Source: Xanthostigma xanthostigma
Taxonomy: Eukaryota; Arthropoda; Insecta; Raphidioptera; Raphidiidae
Reading direction: 5' to 3'
Assembly (NCBI GenBank): GCA_963575645.1
Contig: OY754464.1
Span: 80,574,948 to 80,638,947 of the forward strand
Length of the DNA: 64,000 nt
In this document: piece by piece, positions 21,290-31,371 of the stretch
Position numbering within the stretch: position 1 is the stretch's first letter
How the letters are laid out: each line of letters opens with the position of its first letter
Notes under the pieces: model-generated
What the model was told of the DNA's origin: nothing
The model's database searches: none
The model's input: only the letters and a program-made list of their open reading frames with translations
Translations under genes and position numbers: made by a program

Positions 21290-21480
21290 ATGGGGAGTTT
21301 TCTAAATGAAATAAATGAGAATTGATTGGTTAATTAATTAATTGATTGTGCTGTGAGTGGATGTCAAAAAAGTAAGCCAATCAAAAAAGTGATTCTATCC
21401 AATTTTACTTTTTTGACATCTACTCACAGCACAGGGAACCAACCAATTCTCACTTATTTCATTTAGAAAATTCCCCATTT
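21290..21480. repeat. palindrome inside the hAT element
   Basis: GGGGAGTTTTCTAAATGAAA pairs with TTTCATTTAGAAAATTCCCC. Inner pairs GCTGTGAGTGGATGTCAAAA / TTTTGACATCTACTCACAGC surround a short loop. Confidence 0.85.
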
Positions 21481-21646
21481 GGGGTGGTAAATGAATGCAA
21501 GTTTTTACAAGTAACAATCGCTGAGCTACTTAAAATATTATCTGCCTACATTGATAGGTAAAGTCAAGCCAACATTTTAGTTCTTCACTATCGAAACCAG
21601 ATAAATTTTGGTGGACCCCGCTTACGAATTGTGAACCCCCATTTTG

Positions 21647-22222
21647 ACGTGATAACGTCTTATAAATTGATGAATCACCAATCTTATAAATTGATAAAAC
21701 ACCGGCTGCATGCACGAAAAAGTGTAACGTTCCTAACGTTCGTAACGCGTAACGTTCCGCCTGACCCTGAGAACATTTTACATAGATTTCGTATAACAGA
21801 ATTTGCCTAAACAGTTTTTTTATACAAATTTATATAGAAAAATAGCTGTATAAATGCAATGTTGTCTAATGCATGGCGCGACGCGGTCGGTCGTCTTTGT
21901 TTGCCGTACATGGAAATTAGAAAATAACGTGTGTCTTGTCTTAACATGAAAACGGCTGCATTTCTAATGTTTAATTCAATTTTTTGACATTAGTATTTTG
22001 TGAAATGCAACGCCTTCTAAGTTAAGTATTGGAATAACTAATTATTATTAGAACATAATACTTTGACAGTTGCAAACGTCACTTTTGACATTTCTTATCA
22101 TTCCGACACCAAGGATAAGCGGATTGAAACCAAATTTTGGGAGGTTTAGGTTATGTATTACGGAATACGTTATCACGTAAAACTATCGTCCGTAAACCGA
22201 CTTTACAGACAACCAATTTTTT
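21647..22222 (-). mobile_element. MITE family A, long form, nested in hAT
   Basis: Same ends as the short form plus about 350 bp of interior: TCGTATAACAGAATTTGCCT, ATGCAACGCCTTCTAAGTTA, TTTCTTATCATTCCGACACC and AAACCAAATTTTGGGAGG. The same interior is in the copies at 26818-27496 and 50584-51161. Confidence 0.85.
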
Positions 22223-22511
22223 TTTGTCACGCCAACGTAGACCCCCGTCGAGTCTCCCCGTGGACCCCGGGGCTTCCACCTGGACCACTTTGGGAACCAC
22301 TGCTGTAGAGTGACACCTAAAACGCATGTTCAACATTTTAATTAATTTAAAAATTTAAGATATTATAATAGCGTTTTAGTATTTAAAATTGAATTACTAC
22401 TGCGTTGTATGAGAAAGGTGGACAGGTAAAATAATAAAGGTAATTGAATTTTTCCAGAAGTTTCAAGTTATGTAAATTATTCATATTCAATTCAGCAAAA
22501 TTCCGCTTCTG

Positions 22512-22513
<2 letters not shown>

Positions 22514-22552
<39 letters not shown>

Positions 22553-22954
22553 CGTTTAACGTCCGTTTCTCGACTTTATGTCATAACAGACGCCATTCGC
22601 ACCATTACTATTATTCCCATCACACTACCCGTTATTTTCTACATTTGTAAACTTCCACTTAATTAATAGCAATGGGCGAATGAAGGAATTTTAGGACATT
22701 AAGATAAGGTAAGCAAATTTTGAAAGATAATCAGCTGTGGCCTTGAATAAGGAACCATCTGGATATTTATCTGGAATTATGGAGGGAAACCGCATGGAAA
22801 ACCTCAACAAGATGACCGGTAAAGGAATTACCATTTCTCGGCGAGAGGCAGCAGGAAAAAGTCCCAGCCACATCTGCCCCCGCCGGGATTCGGAGCCGGT
22901 AGTACCTCCAGAATGCGAGTTCAGTGCTCTCACCACTACGCCACCCCGCTCGGT
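22514..22954 (-). mobile_element. tRNA-headed SINE with ATT tail, copy 1
   Basis: Read on the minus strand it opens ACCGAGCGGGGTGGCGTAGT with an A box (TGGCGTAGTGGTGAGAG) and a degenerate B box. The body carries CTGCTGCCTCTCGCCGAGAA and ACGGACGTTAAACGC, and it ends in a (TTA)n run, about 11 units on the plus strand at 22515-22549. Homologous over its length to 51220-51640. No long frame is real. Confidence 0.82.
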
Positions 22955-23443
22955 TAATAATTAGTGAGTTTATGCACAGTATATAGGTACAAAAAATGAG
23001 TAAAATAATAATAAAATGACAGAGAAAGAAAGAAAATGAATATTTGAAATGAAAAGAAAAGAGAGCAACTCAATTATCGCATCTTAGCGTGACTGTCCGT
23101 GACGTCATCGTATTTGTCATTTTTATATAAGTCGATTAACCTACGGCAAAACGTGCCAAAGAAAGAAAGACTTGAGTGAAAAATACTCGCCCACAGGCCC
23201 TACATGTGCATTATATCTCATGGTACAGTCCAGTGGCGTTACTATAATATTTTCCACGCGAAAATATCACATAACCTAAATAACAATGTGCTCTATCTTA
23301 TAGCTACTGAAATCAGAACTAATTAAAGTAAGTCAAATGTCAAAAGACATTATACCTTTCATGCTAGTTCGCTTCTTAGATTTCAAAAGATATTATATTC
23401 AACAAAATGAGTTTTGTTCATTTTCTCATCTTATTTATACGTA
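22955..23443. other. unclassified sequence
   Basis: No feature recognised. Confidence 0.35.
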
Positions 23444-23926
23444 TATACGCTAGGAAAGTATCATTTGACAGGCGACTTTTGCGCCCTCTTGTGTGTTTTT
23501 TTTTTTAATTCAGCCAAAACCTTAGTGTCATATGTTATACGTGCATTTTAATAAGGATTAATTGTCGAATAAAATGCGGAAAAAGCTATTAAATCGGAAG
23601 TGCTTTGTTGTTGATTGTAAAGATACACCAACTAAACATCCAGAATTACAATTCCACCGTTTTACTGGATTTTCTTATGAATTAAAGAGGAAAAAAATTG
23701 GACTACAGCAGTACGTAGTAAGTAAATAAGATTTAAAAGATTTAGAAATAAAAAATGTATATCCTTTATGTAGTTTTTTTACTGAAATTGTGCGTAAATA
23801 TTTATTTTATAATTAAGAATAACGCTGGTTTCTATGTGTTTGTAGGCTTTGGGTGAACCACTTTTGAAAAAATCAAACACGAGATGGTGCGAAGGTCGCG
23901 TGTCAAAGATACTTTCCTAGCGTATA
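23444..23926 (+). mobile_element. THAP-bearing DNA transposon relic, copy 2
   Basis: TIRs TATACGCTAGGAAAGTATC then TTTGACAGGCGACTTTTGC on the left, and the inverted TATACGCTAGGAAAGTATC then TTTGACACGCGACCTTCGC on the right (about 40-50 bp). The only coding part is one THAP exon at 23574-23729. A second element of the family begins 23 bp downstream. No clean TSD seen. Confidence 0.78.
23574..23729 (+). pseudogene. THAP zinc-finger exon fragment, copy 2
   Basis: From ATG 23574 the frame has CFVVDC and FHRF with the THAP spacing, then shifts at an A-run. The alternative frame continues with a W immediately after the lysines. It ends after about 51 codons at a TAA, shortly after GTAGTAAGTAA, which could be a donor site. 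A transposase exon remnant. Confidence 0.7.
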
Positions 23927-23948
23927 AGGTTTTCTATATTGTCATTAT

Positions 23949-24454
23949 ATACCTACGCTAGAAAAATATCTTTGAGATGCGATCTTTGCGCCATCTCGAG
24001 TTTGATTTTTTTAAAATCTGGATCACTCAAAACTTACAAACCCATGGAAACCAGCGTTATTCTTAATTATAAAAAAATATTTACGCATAATGTCAGTAAA
24101 AACTACATAAAGGATATACATATTTTATTTCTAAATTTTTTAAATCTTATTTTTGTTAACAAAATAACAATTATGATATTTTTCATGTATTTAATAATGA
24201 TTACAGACGTAAAATAAAATTTAATTACCCTTGACGACGTACTGCTGCAGTCCAATTTTTTTCCTCTCTAATTCATAAGAAAATCCAGGAAAACGGTGGA
24301 ATTGTAATTCTGGATGTTTAGTTAGTGTATCTTTACAATCAACAACACAGTACTTCCGATTTGATAGCTTTTTACCCATTTTATTCAACAACTAATCCTT
24401 AAACAGGAGAGGGCGCAAATGTCGCTTGTCAAAAGATACTTTCCTAGCGTATAT
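23949..24454 (-). mobile_element. THAP-bearing DNA transposon relic, copy 3
   Basis: Termini GCTAGAAAAATATC (left, diverged) and inverted TATACGCTAGGAAAGTATC (right), with GCGCCATCTCGAGTTTGATT and AGGAGAGGGCGCAAATG subterminally. It lies tail to tail with copy 2 across 22 bp. Confidence 0.78.
24221..24379 (-). pseudogene. THAP zinc-finger exon fragment, copy 3
   Basis: The first Cys is lost (YCVVDC, although the neighbouring C could substitute). FHRFP is kept. The frame breaks at the same A-run as in copies 1 and 2. In the shifted frame WTAAVRRQG precedes GGGTAATTAA. Sharing the same break point suggests the family spread after the exon had already decayed. Confidence 0.7.
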
Positions 24455-24620
24455 GAAAATGTAGATAATTTTATTGCGAACACGTGGAACATATTATATA
24501 TAGGTAACTATGGCAACGAATAAATTATCAAAATTCAAATTTCGTTAGAAAGCTCGATGGATGAAGATCGAGCCAAATCGGGATCTTAGACTATAAGGTC
24601 TTGACCGGATTAAGGGCTTT
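24455..24620 (+). repeat. repeat family G, short copy
   Basis: ATGAAAATGTAGATAATTTT, AACACGTGGAACATATTATA, CAACGAATAAATTATCAAAA and GATGAAGATCGAGCCAAATC match the palindromic copy at 45090-46230, but lack its central part. Confidence 0.7.
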
Positions 24621-25759
24621 GACTGGACTCCCCCTAATTTCATTCATAAGCGGTTTTCATAGTGAAGCGTATCTAATTCATATTTTAAATTTGATAAGAG
24701 TTATTTTGCTCACGAAATACCATTTTCGGGATTAGAGATGTTATAAGTGAGGTCTTTTATAGTAGAATTTCAGACACAAAAAAGTTTAAGTACCAAATTC
24801 ATAAAAACAAAAGTATTTTCTAATAGCATAAACAAAAAACTTTGAACTGAAAGAGAAGCAGTATCGCAAATCAAAGGAGAAAGAAAAATATTTCAATCGG
24901 ATTAATCCAATTAAAAACATTCGGGGATTTATAAATAACTGTTGAATTTTCATATCGTGAATTTCATTTATAAGTTTTCATATTTTTAGGAATTAGCGGA
25001 TGCGAATGTGACATGAAGAATTAAAATTATGAACTTTCAAAAATGTTGTTAGTTACAAAGTCAAAATTCATAAATCGCATTTTAATAACAAAGAATAAAT
25101 GAGTTCGCATGTCCCTTTTTGATAAATTCCAGTCCTCCTTCACCGAAAATTATGATTTTGGTTCATTCGATTCAGAATGACATCTAGAAACTTTTTGAAA
25201 AATAGCAAGAGTTATAAATATTTTAGTAAAAAAAGAGGGATTTGTTTTTTTTTGCGCATATCTCAAAAACTATTCCAGATATCTGAAATCACAAAAAAGA
25301 TTCCGAAAGAGCAGGAAATTACCTACAAAAAAGTCCCATCTCCCAGAAAATAGGTATCTGGAATAAAATAAACATTATTGCAGAAGACACAATTTTATTT
25401 TATACATTACCTAATACCTATAAAACAAATGGAAGTCGTCTTTTTGTATTGTAGCTAAAAATTTTCTTTTGTTATTTGGCAATCTTTGAGATTTTTCAAT
25501 TTGACTTTAGATTTTGGGGGGGGTCATGTCCCCTGTGACCCCCCCCCCTTCGGACCACGCCTGTTTTATTTACAGGTGAAAATAGGGTTAAAAAATAATT
25601 TTTATTTTTTATACGAAAAGCTTAAAAACACGAAAATATTGAAAATTACATAAAAATAGAAAAAAAAAATTTATCCCTATTTTCACCTCTAAATTAAAAT
25701 TAGAAATATTGGTGGTAAAGTTCCGGGAGGTGGGACTTTTTTGTAGGAAATTTCCTGCT
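24621..25759. other. unclassified; G/C-run hairpin at about 25515
   Basis: No gene recognised. At 25515-25550 a run of eight G and a run of nine C flank a short loop around CATGTCCCCTGTGACC and can pair. Confidence 0.4.
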
Positions 25760-26310
25760 TGACTTGGGGAGTAAGCTGGTAAATGCCTGTCGAAATCGTT
25801 TACGGAAGTGCATCATCGCGAGTTTAGAGGGAGATATAAGTTAGTGAGTGCGAAAAAGACGGAGCATTAAGTTGAGAGGGAGATATAAGTTAGTGAGTGC
25901 GACAAAGACGGAGCATGCATACAACTATTTGACGTTTAAAATGAAAACAACTGCTTTTTTTGTATAAAAAATACATTTCATCGAATTTTGCTGCATTTTG
26001 TAACGGGAAATAATGTAGGTTAGATAATAAATCTTTTTAAATGTATTATAAATCATGCTAATAAATATATATCTTGCCTATTAGTTAATCAAAAATTATA
26101 TTTTGTAGATATGTGCTACAGAGTGAGGTTATATTGTGTTCGATAAACTTTGAAACGAACGGACTGCATATTATTGTTCGTTTATGAATTTAACACGAGC
26201 AAATTTGAAGTATTTACGCATTATTCTTAATAAATATATTTAAAATAATTATGGCAGGTAGAAAATTTTACTTCAGTCGTGTGGTCTAAAGCACACTCGT
26301 TTTTTTTTGT
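25760..26310 (+). repeat. repeat family H copy
   Basis: AGTAAGCTGGTAAATGCCTG, a doubled GAGAGGGAGATATAAGTTAG block, ACAACTATTTGACGTTTAAA, and a tRNA-like CAGTCGTGTGGTCTAAAGCA before a T run. The same order is seen at 52350-53175, interrupted there by a MITE A. The closing block resembles a tRNA A box, so a SINE-like origin is possible. Confidence 0.6.
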
Positions 26311-26817
26311 TTTTTTTTTTAATAAATATTATTACGACGTAGGTAACATGATAATCTGTGATAATACCGAGAGTCGAGACTCGCTGATTATCTCATAATT
26401 TTATGTTTCAGGTTAGCAAGTGTCATCTGCAAAGGTATTCATTGTCTGAATTATCCTATATCCACAAAACTGAATGTGACGCGGTAAGCACTACACCAGA
26501 GAAGAGTTTGTGCGAACTGAACAAGGTGCCATGACAAGAATAACATTTTTCATCATTTTCTTTTTTGCGTATAAAACAACCGACATTTTGTGTCGTCACT
26601 ACTTTTTACCTGACTACAGCGAAGCCAAAAGGAAAGGTTATGAGTTATGAGTCTATCTATGTATGTTTATATTTACGGATGTTCCACCGTAGCGCCTAAA
26701 CTATTCATTCAATTTTGAGAAATAAGGTGTCAATCGATTCGTTATTATGGCCCGGGTAATATAGGCTACATTTATTTTTGAATTTCGTTCCCAGATGGGA
26801 GCAAATTGAAAACAAAT
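26311..26817. other. unclassified sequence
   Basis: No feature recognised. Confidence 0.35.
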
Positions 26818-27496
26818 AAAAAAATTGGTTGTCTGTAAAGTCGGTTTACGGACGATAGTTTTACGTGATAACGTATTCCGTAATACATAACCTAAACCTC
26901 CCAAAATTTGGTTTCAATCCGCTTATCCTTGGTGTCGGAATGATAAGAAATGTCAAAAGTGACGTTTGCAACTGTCAAAGTATTATGTTCTAATAATAAT
27001 TAGTTATTCCAATACTTAACTTAGAAGGCGTTGCATTTCACAAAATACTAATGTCAAAAAATTGAATTAAACATTAGAAATGCAGCCGTTTTCATGTTAA
27101 GACAAGACATACGTTATTTTCTAATTTCCATGTACGGCAAACAAAGACGACCGACCGCGTCGCGTCATGCATTAGACAACATTGCATTTATACAGCTATT
27201 TTTCTATATAAATTTGTATAAAAAAACTGTTTAGGCAAATTCTGTTATACGAAATCTATGTAAAATGTTCTCCTCTTTCGTTTCAAACCGATCTGATTTA
27301 AATTGAGCGAGAAATTAGCAAAAAGCACGCACAGGGTCAGGCGGAACGTTACGCGTTAGGAACGTTACGTTAGGAACGTTACGTTAGGAACGTTACGACC
27401 GTTAGGAACGTTACACTTTTTCGTACATGCAGCCGGTGTTTTATCAATTTATAAGATTGGTGATTCATCAATTTATAAGACGTTATCACGTCAAAA
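26818..27496 (+). mobile_element. MITE family A, long form
   Basis: Opens ATTGGTTGTCTGTAAAGTCG and closes ACGTTATCACGTCAAAA. Near 27350-27410 it has a local expansion of the 14-bp motif GTTAGGAACGTTAC (about four units), which has only one or two units in other copies. Confidence 0.85.
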
Positions 27497-27530
27497 TAAG
27501 TTTAAAAACTAAAACCCGTCTACTGAAAAG

Positions 27531-27739
27531 TATGAAACAAGAAAATATTCTCATCTGAGAATAGCCGTGGTCGTATACCATCTCATATATATGAGGCCCC
27601 TCTAGATGTATAGCGTGATGCACTTTGCCCTAGGGCTTATGATCGCTTACTACTGTTAAAATGTAATGTTTTGTTAGGGTAGGTGGCATATGACCACGGT
27701 TATCCTCAGATGAGAATATATTCTTGTTTCATACTTTTC
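27531..27739. mobile_element. MITE with 45-bp TIRs, probable TA TSD
   Basis: GAAAAGTATGAAACAAGAAA then TATTCTCATCTGAGAATAGC on the left pair with the right end. Flanking TA on each side is consistent with a Tc1/mariner-type target site, but depends on where the TIR is taken to begin. Confidence 0.7.
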
Positions 27740-27837
27740 CCATAGTGATAGCAGCGGCATCTCGCGTGCGCCAGAAGACGGTCCATTTCGAAACACAGCA
27801 GGCATAGGAAGCTAGGTCTCCTGATTAAAGAGTTCCT

Positions 27838-28105
27838 GATTTAGTACCAAATAGCGATATTTGTTAGAAAGTTGCTCAAAGCTATTAGTTCAAAAACAAA
27901 TCGAATAGCTACAATTAATTTCACGTTACATGTGTTTCATAGACAAACAATACGACGTAAAAACAATGCATGTGTTTAGTTTTTTGTGTATATCATTGTT
28001 TTACCGAGTCCGCTATTATTCTATAAAAAAAGTCCGATACCTCATAATAATGTCAATGATTAATAGGTAATCCAGAAATCCGGGTAAGCCGGACCGGACC
28101 GCTAG
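27838..28105 (+). mobile_element. Helitron family B 3' fragment
   Basis: Minisatellite traces (CTCAAAGCTATTAGTTCA) lead to CCGGACCGGACCGCTAG at 28105, then T. The end hairpin is partly degraded (ATCCGGGTAAGCCGGA). A Harbinger element is inserted 5 bp after the CTAG. Confidence 0.7.
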
Positions 28106-28110
28106 TATTA

Positions 28111-28720
28111 GGGCTATATTTCACTGGGACACCATGGCGGCGCAACCAGTCGCCGCTACCAACAAAATGTATACAGCTCTATAGAGAGTTACTCACCTGG
28201 TGTCAGTTTGATTGCGCAACCAATTTGGCGGAGCGACCAGCTCGAACTTGATACACAGAATGTACTGGTCGCGCCACCATGCTGGTCGCGCCACCACTAA
28301 TTACTATAGCGCTATATGGAGTCTCACTCACTCGGCCGCCAGTCCGGCCGCAACACTTTTGCACTGTTGTGTTTTGTTTGTTAATTGCAGTATGATGGAA
28401 TTTCGATACAGAAAGGTTTATTATCGAAATTCAAATTTAGACCATCAATTTGGGATAATTCCTCATCAGATTATTCCGAAAGAGATTTGAAAAAGAAATG
28501 TTGGGAGGAAGTTGTAGATTTGTTTGGAACACAGGAGCAAATCGTTGAGCAAAAAAAGAGCTTAGGTAAGTAAACAACATATATTTTTATCAATGAATTA
28601 GGTCCATTTTGATACTGTGGCCGCAGGGTGTGGCGACTCTGGTGTCTAGTTTGGTAGCTTACGGACACGACGGTGGCGCGATTGGTTGCGCCGCCATGGT
28701 GTCCCAGTGAAATATAGCCC
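28111..28720 (+). mobile_element. PIF/Harbinger element, 610 bp, TTA TSD
   Basis: TIRs GGGCTATATTTCACTGGGAC and its near-perfect inverse continue for about 38 bp. The flanks TTA (28108-28110 and 28721-28723) match the 3-bp TSD of PIF/Harbinger. It holds one MADF-type exon at 28391-28565 and no transposase. Harbinger elements normally carry a transposase plus a Myb/SANT/MADF-like gene, so this copy kept only part of the second gene. Confidence 0.88.
28391..28565 (+). CDS. MADF/Myb-SANT-like exon of the Harbinger second gene (partial)
   Basis: The 175-nt exon lies between a good acceptor (TTTGTTTGTTAATTGCAG, AG at 28389-28390) and a consensus donor (TTAGGTAAGTAA, GT at 28566). The open frame TAT GAT GGA... 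encodes YDGISIQKGLL, then RPSIWD, a DYSERDLKKKCWEEV block and LFGTQEQ. The L-x-RP-x-(I/L)-W and the second W eight residues after the S-rich loop are hallmarks of MADF domains. Other exons are absent. In Harbinger transposons this protein binds DNA and helps the transposase enter the nucleus. Whether this exon is still used cannot be told. Confidence 0.7.
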
Positions 28721-29099
28721 TTAGTCCTGCAAATGAACAGAACAATGGCCGTGTGCTATTAGTAGGGATGATAATGTTGACTGTTGTGCACACCTTGTCA
28801 ACAATCAACTAGATAATGAATAGTGCGGTGGGTATCCGTCAGTGCGGTTTCTTTCATGACGGTTCGTGACGACCCTCCATGGGGCGGCGGCGTCGGCGAG
28901 GGCATTCGGAGTCCGGTGACGGCGCGCGTCAGCTGCCGGGGCCATTCGCGACGGGCACAAAAGTAAGTGTAATCGGTTTGATGAGTACAGCTGACGCACA
29001 GGGAAAACTAATATTGTGTGGCGTCGAGCGGCATAATGCCCATTAGCTGATATAATACATACATACGTGCCCTGTTACTTATACAGCTTGTCCCAGAAA
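28721..29099. other. unclassified, locally GC-rich sequence
   Basis: 28840-28960 is strikingly GC-rich for this window (GGGGCGGCGGCGTCGGCGAG). The open frame across it shows no domain. It could be a remnant of an exon or rDNA-like sequence, but I cannot support either. Confidence 0.35.
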
Positions 29100-29913
29100 G
29101 ACAAGTACCTACTGTCTGTTAAAAAACTACAAACTCGCAACGCAACAAAACTAACATAGCAATAACAACTTGATAATAGCGTACTCGACTGTACTTTAAA
29201 GCAGGAAAGCGACAAGTGACAAAGGTTCGACAGTTAGATGCGAATGCAGGCTTGCCCTTGTACAGTCTGTTGAAAAACTACAAACTCGCAACTCAACAAA
29301 ACCAACATAGCAATAACAACTTGACAATAGCGTACTCGACTGCACTTTAAAGCAGGAAAGCGACAAGTGACAAAGACAACGAGCGATCACGGTCAATCAC
29401 CGACGAGCGCACGTTCCGTGCAGGTAGCTGGGAAGTCGTGGGAGTCTCAACGGCTCTAAAATGTGCCTTTGCGACGCTGTTTGTTACTAACTTCCGAACC
29501 TTTTAGATCCGTGGCGCGAATTATGTCGAGCTGTAGTGGTGTCCCCTGCAAATTACTTAAACTTTTGTCCAATTACCAATTGGCATTCCAGACCGGTATA
29601 ATACGCGCCACGGATCTAAAAGGTTCGGAAGCTAGTCACAAGCAGCGTCGAAAAGGTACATTTTAGAGCCGTTGAAGTTCTCACCACTTCCCAGCTACCT
29701 GAACGGAACGTGCGCTCGTCAGTGATTGGCCGTGATCGCTCGTTGCCTTTGTCACTTGTCGCTTTCCTGCTTTAAAGTACAGTCGAGTACGCTATTGTCA
29801 AGTTGTTATTGTTATTTTAGTTTTGTTGAGTTGCGAGTTTGTAGTTTTTCAACAGACTATACAAGCGCAAGCCCGCATTCGCATCTAACTGCCGAGCCTT
29901 TTAGATTCGTGGC
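29100..29913. mobile_element. MITE family C, head-to-head composite
   Basis: A large inverted repeat. The left arm (about 29225-29535) and right arm (about 29590-29900) pair over about 300 bp, including AACGAGCGATCACGGTCAAT, GTGCAGGTAGCTGGGAAGT and CCTTTTAGATCCGTGGCGCG. An extra direct copy of the AACTACAAACTCGCAAC block lies at 29118. Probably two family C insertions that recombined. Confidence 0.8.
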
Positions 29914-29926
29914 GCGTATTATAACT
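29914..29926. repeat. 13-bp direct repeat, left copy
   Basis: GCGTATTATAACT, identical to 35833-35845. The pair immediately flanks the 5.9-kb composite element and looks like its target-site duplication. Confidence 0.75.
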
Positions 29927-30034
29927 AAAATCTTTGATTAACGTCTGAATAGAATTCTTCAAATAAATAAAATTGTCGACCAATTTTTCTCAGACCAATA
30001 TATTGACAAAATAAAAAATATTGTCTGAAGACAC

Positions 30035-30300
30035 AAGTAATTCAAGAATTACAAGGCGCGAATTTTACATAATATACCCCAACGTTATGTTCGAAAATTG
30101 ATGTATATTTTTAACGACACTTTGAGCTTAATAATATAATTCATTAATTTAATCTAATAAAAAAACCAGTGGGAGTATATGCCCAAGTAATTCAAGAATT
30201 ACAAGGCGCGAAATTTTACGTCATATACCCCGGTGTTTTGCTTGAAAATCGGTGTATATATTTAACGACACTTGGAGAATAATATAGTATAACTTAATTT
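30035..30300 (+). repeat. tandem duplication, about 144-bp unit
   Basis: CAAGTAATTCAAGAATTACA then AGGCGCGAA occurs at 30042 and 30184. Each is followed by a CATATACCCC block and a TTTAACGACACTT block. Confidence 0.85.
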
Positions 30301-30479
30301 ACTTATTCTAAGTAAAAATAACAGTTGAAAATAATGAAACACAAAAAGGAAAATATAATTTTAATAAATTCATGGTTCTCTATGTAATATGTTATTGTGT
30401 CATGCAAAAATTAAACATAACTAACATCTTCAGAACAAAAGAATAACAGATTTGTTTTCAAAATATTTCTGAAATTATG

Positions 30480-31164
30480 AGTTTAGAAAAAAAAATTCAT
30501 AACTTTCTTGTAAAAACAGATAGAAAAATAAACCGTTATGAAAAGTACCCAATTATTATATAAAAACAACTTTATAACATATATGTGCCGACTTTAGCTC
30601 AAAGAATTTTTTACAAAACTTTCTTTAAAATAGAATAATAAAACATTATAAAAACTACACCATTATTATATAAAAAACAACGATGGCATGTATCTCTTTT
30701 GCGCATGCGCCGATTTTTCCCAAAAATTATAAAAAACTCTTGTCAAAATAGATCGAATAATAAACTGTTATGAGAAGTATACCATTGTTATATACAAACA
30801 ACTTTATAACTTATACCTCTTCTGCGCATGCGCCGACTTTCCCTCGAAAAACATTTTACAAAACTTTCTTGTAAAGTAGAATAATAAAACATTATAAAAA
30901 GTACACCATTATTATATAAAAAACAACTATGGCTTGTATCTCTTTTGCGCATGCGCCGATTTTTCCCAAAAATTATACAAAACTCTTGTAAAAATAAATC
31001 GAATAATAAACTGTTATGAAAAGTATACCGTTGTTATATACAAACAACTTTATAACTTATACCTCTTCTGCGCATGCGCCGACTTTCCCTCAAAAAACAT
31101 TTTAGAAAACTTTCTTGTAAAGTAGAAAAATAAAGCATTATAAAAAGTACACCATTATTATATA
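30480..31164 (+). repeat. tandem repeat with GCGCATGCGC core, 2-unit higher order
   Basis: The palindrome GCGCATGCGCC occurs at 30701, 30833, 30946 and 31070 (spacings 132, 113 and 124). Alternate units are more alike (CTCTTTTGCGC against CTCTTCTGCGC), which gives a dimer of about 240 bp. Degenerate units lie upstream from 30540. The repeat resumes after the satellite at 34673-34830. Confidence 0.85.
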
Positions 31165-31365
31165 AAAAAATTGGTTGTCTGTAAAGTCGGTTTACGGACG
31201 ATAGTTTTACGTGATAAAGTATTCCGCTCGAATATCATATTTAATAATACATTACTGCGCTCTCGCTTACACGCACAGGGTCAGGCGGAACGTTATGGAA
31301 CGTTACACTTTTTCGTGCGTGCAGCTGGTGTTTCATCAATTTATAAGACGTTATCACGTCAAAAA
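31165..31365 (+). mobile_element. MITE family A, short form
   Basis: Opens TTGGTTGTCTGTAAAGTCGG and closes GACGTTATCACGTCAAAAA. It sits exactly between the GCGCATGCGC repeat and the 120-bp satellite. Confidence 0.85.
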
Positions 31366-31371
31366 CTTAGT

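Larger units (their letters stand above)
21126..22302. mobile_element. hAT element with exact 8-bp TSD, hosting a MITE A
   Basis: TIRs CAGAGGTTCCCAAAC and, inverted, CAGTGGTTCCCAAAG are flanked by CTGTAGAG at 21118-21125 and 22303-22310. CAG-type TIRs with 8-bp TSD identify hAT. Inside are a palindrome at 21290-21480 and an inserted MITE A (about 21647-22222). Without the MITE the element is about 600 bp, non-autonomous. No transposase frame remains. Confidence 0.9.
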
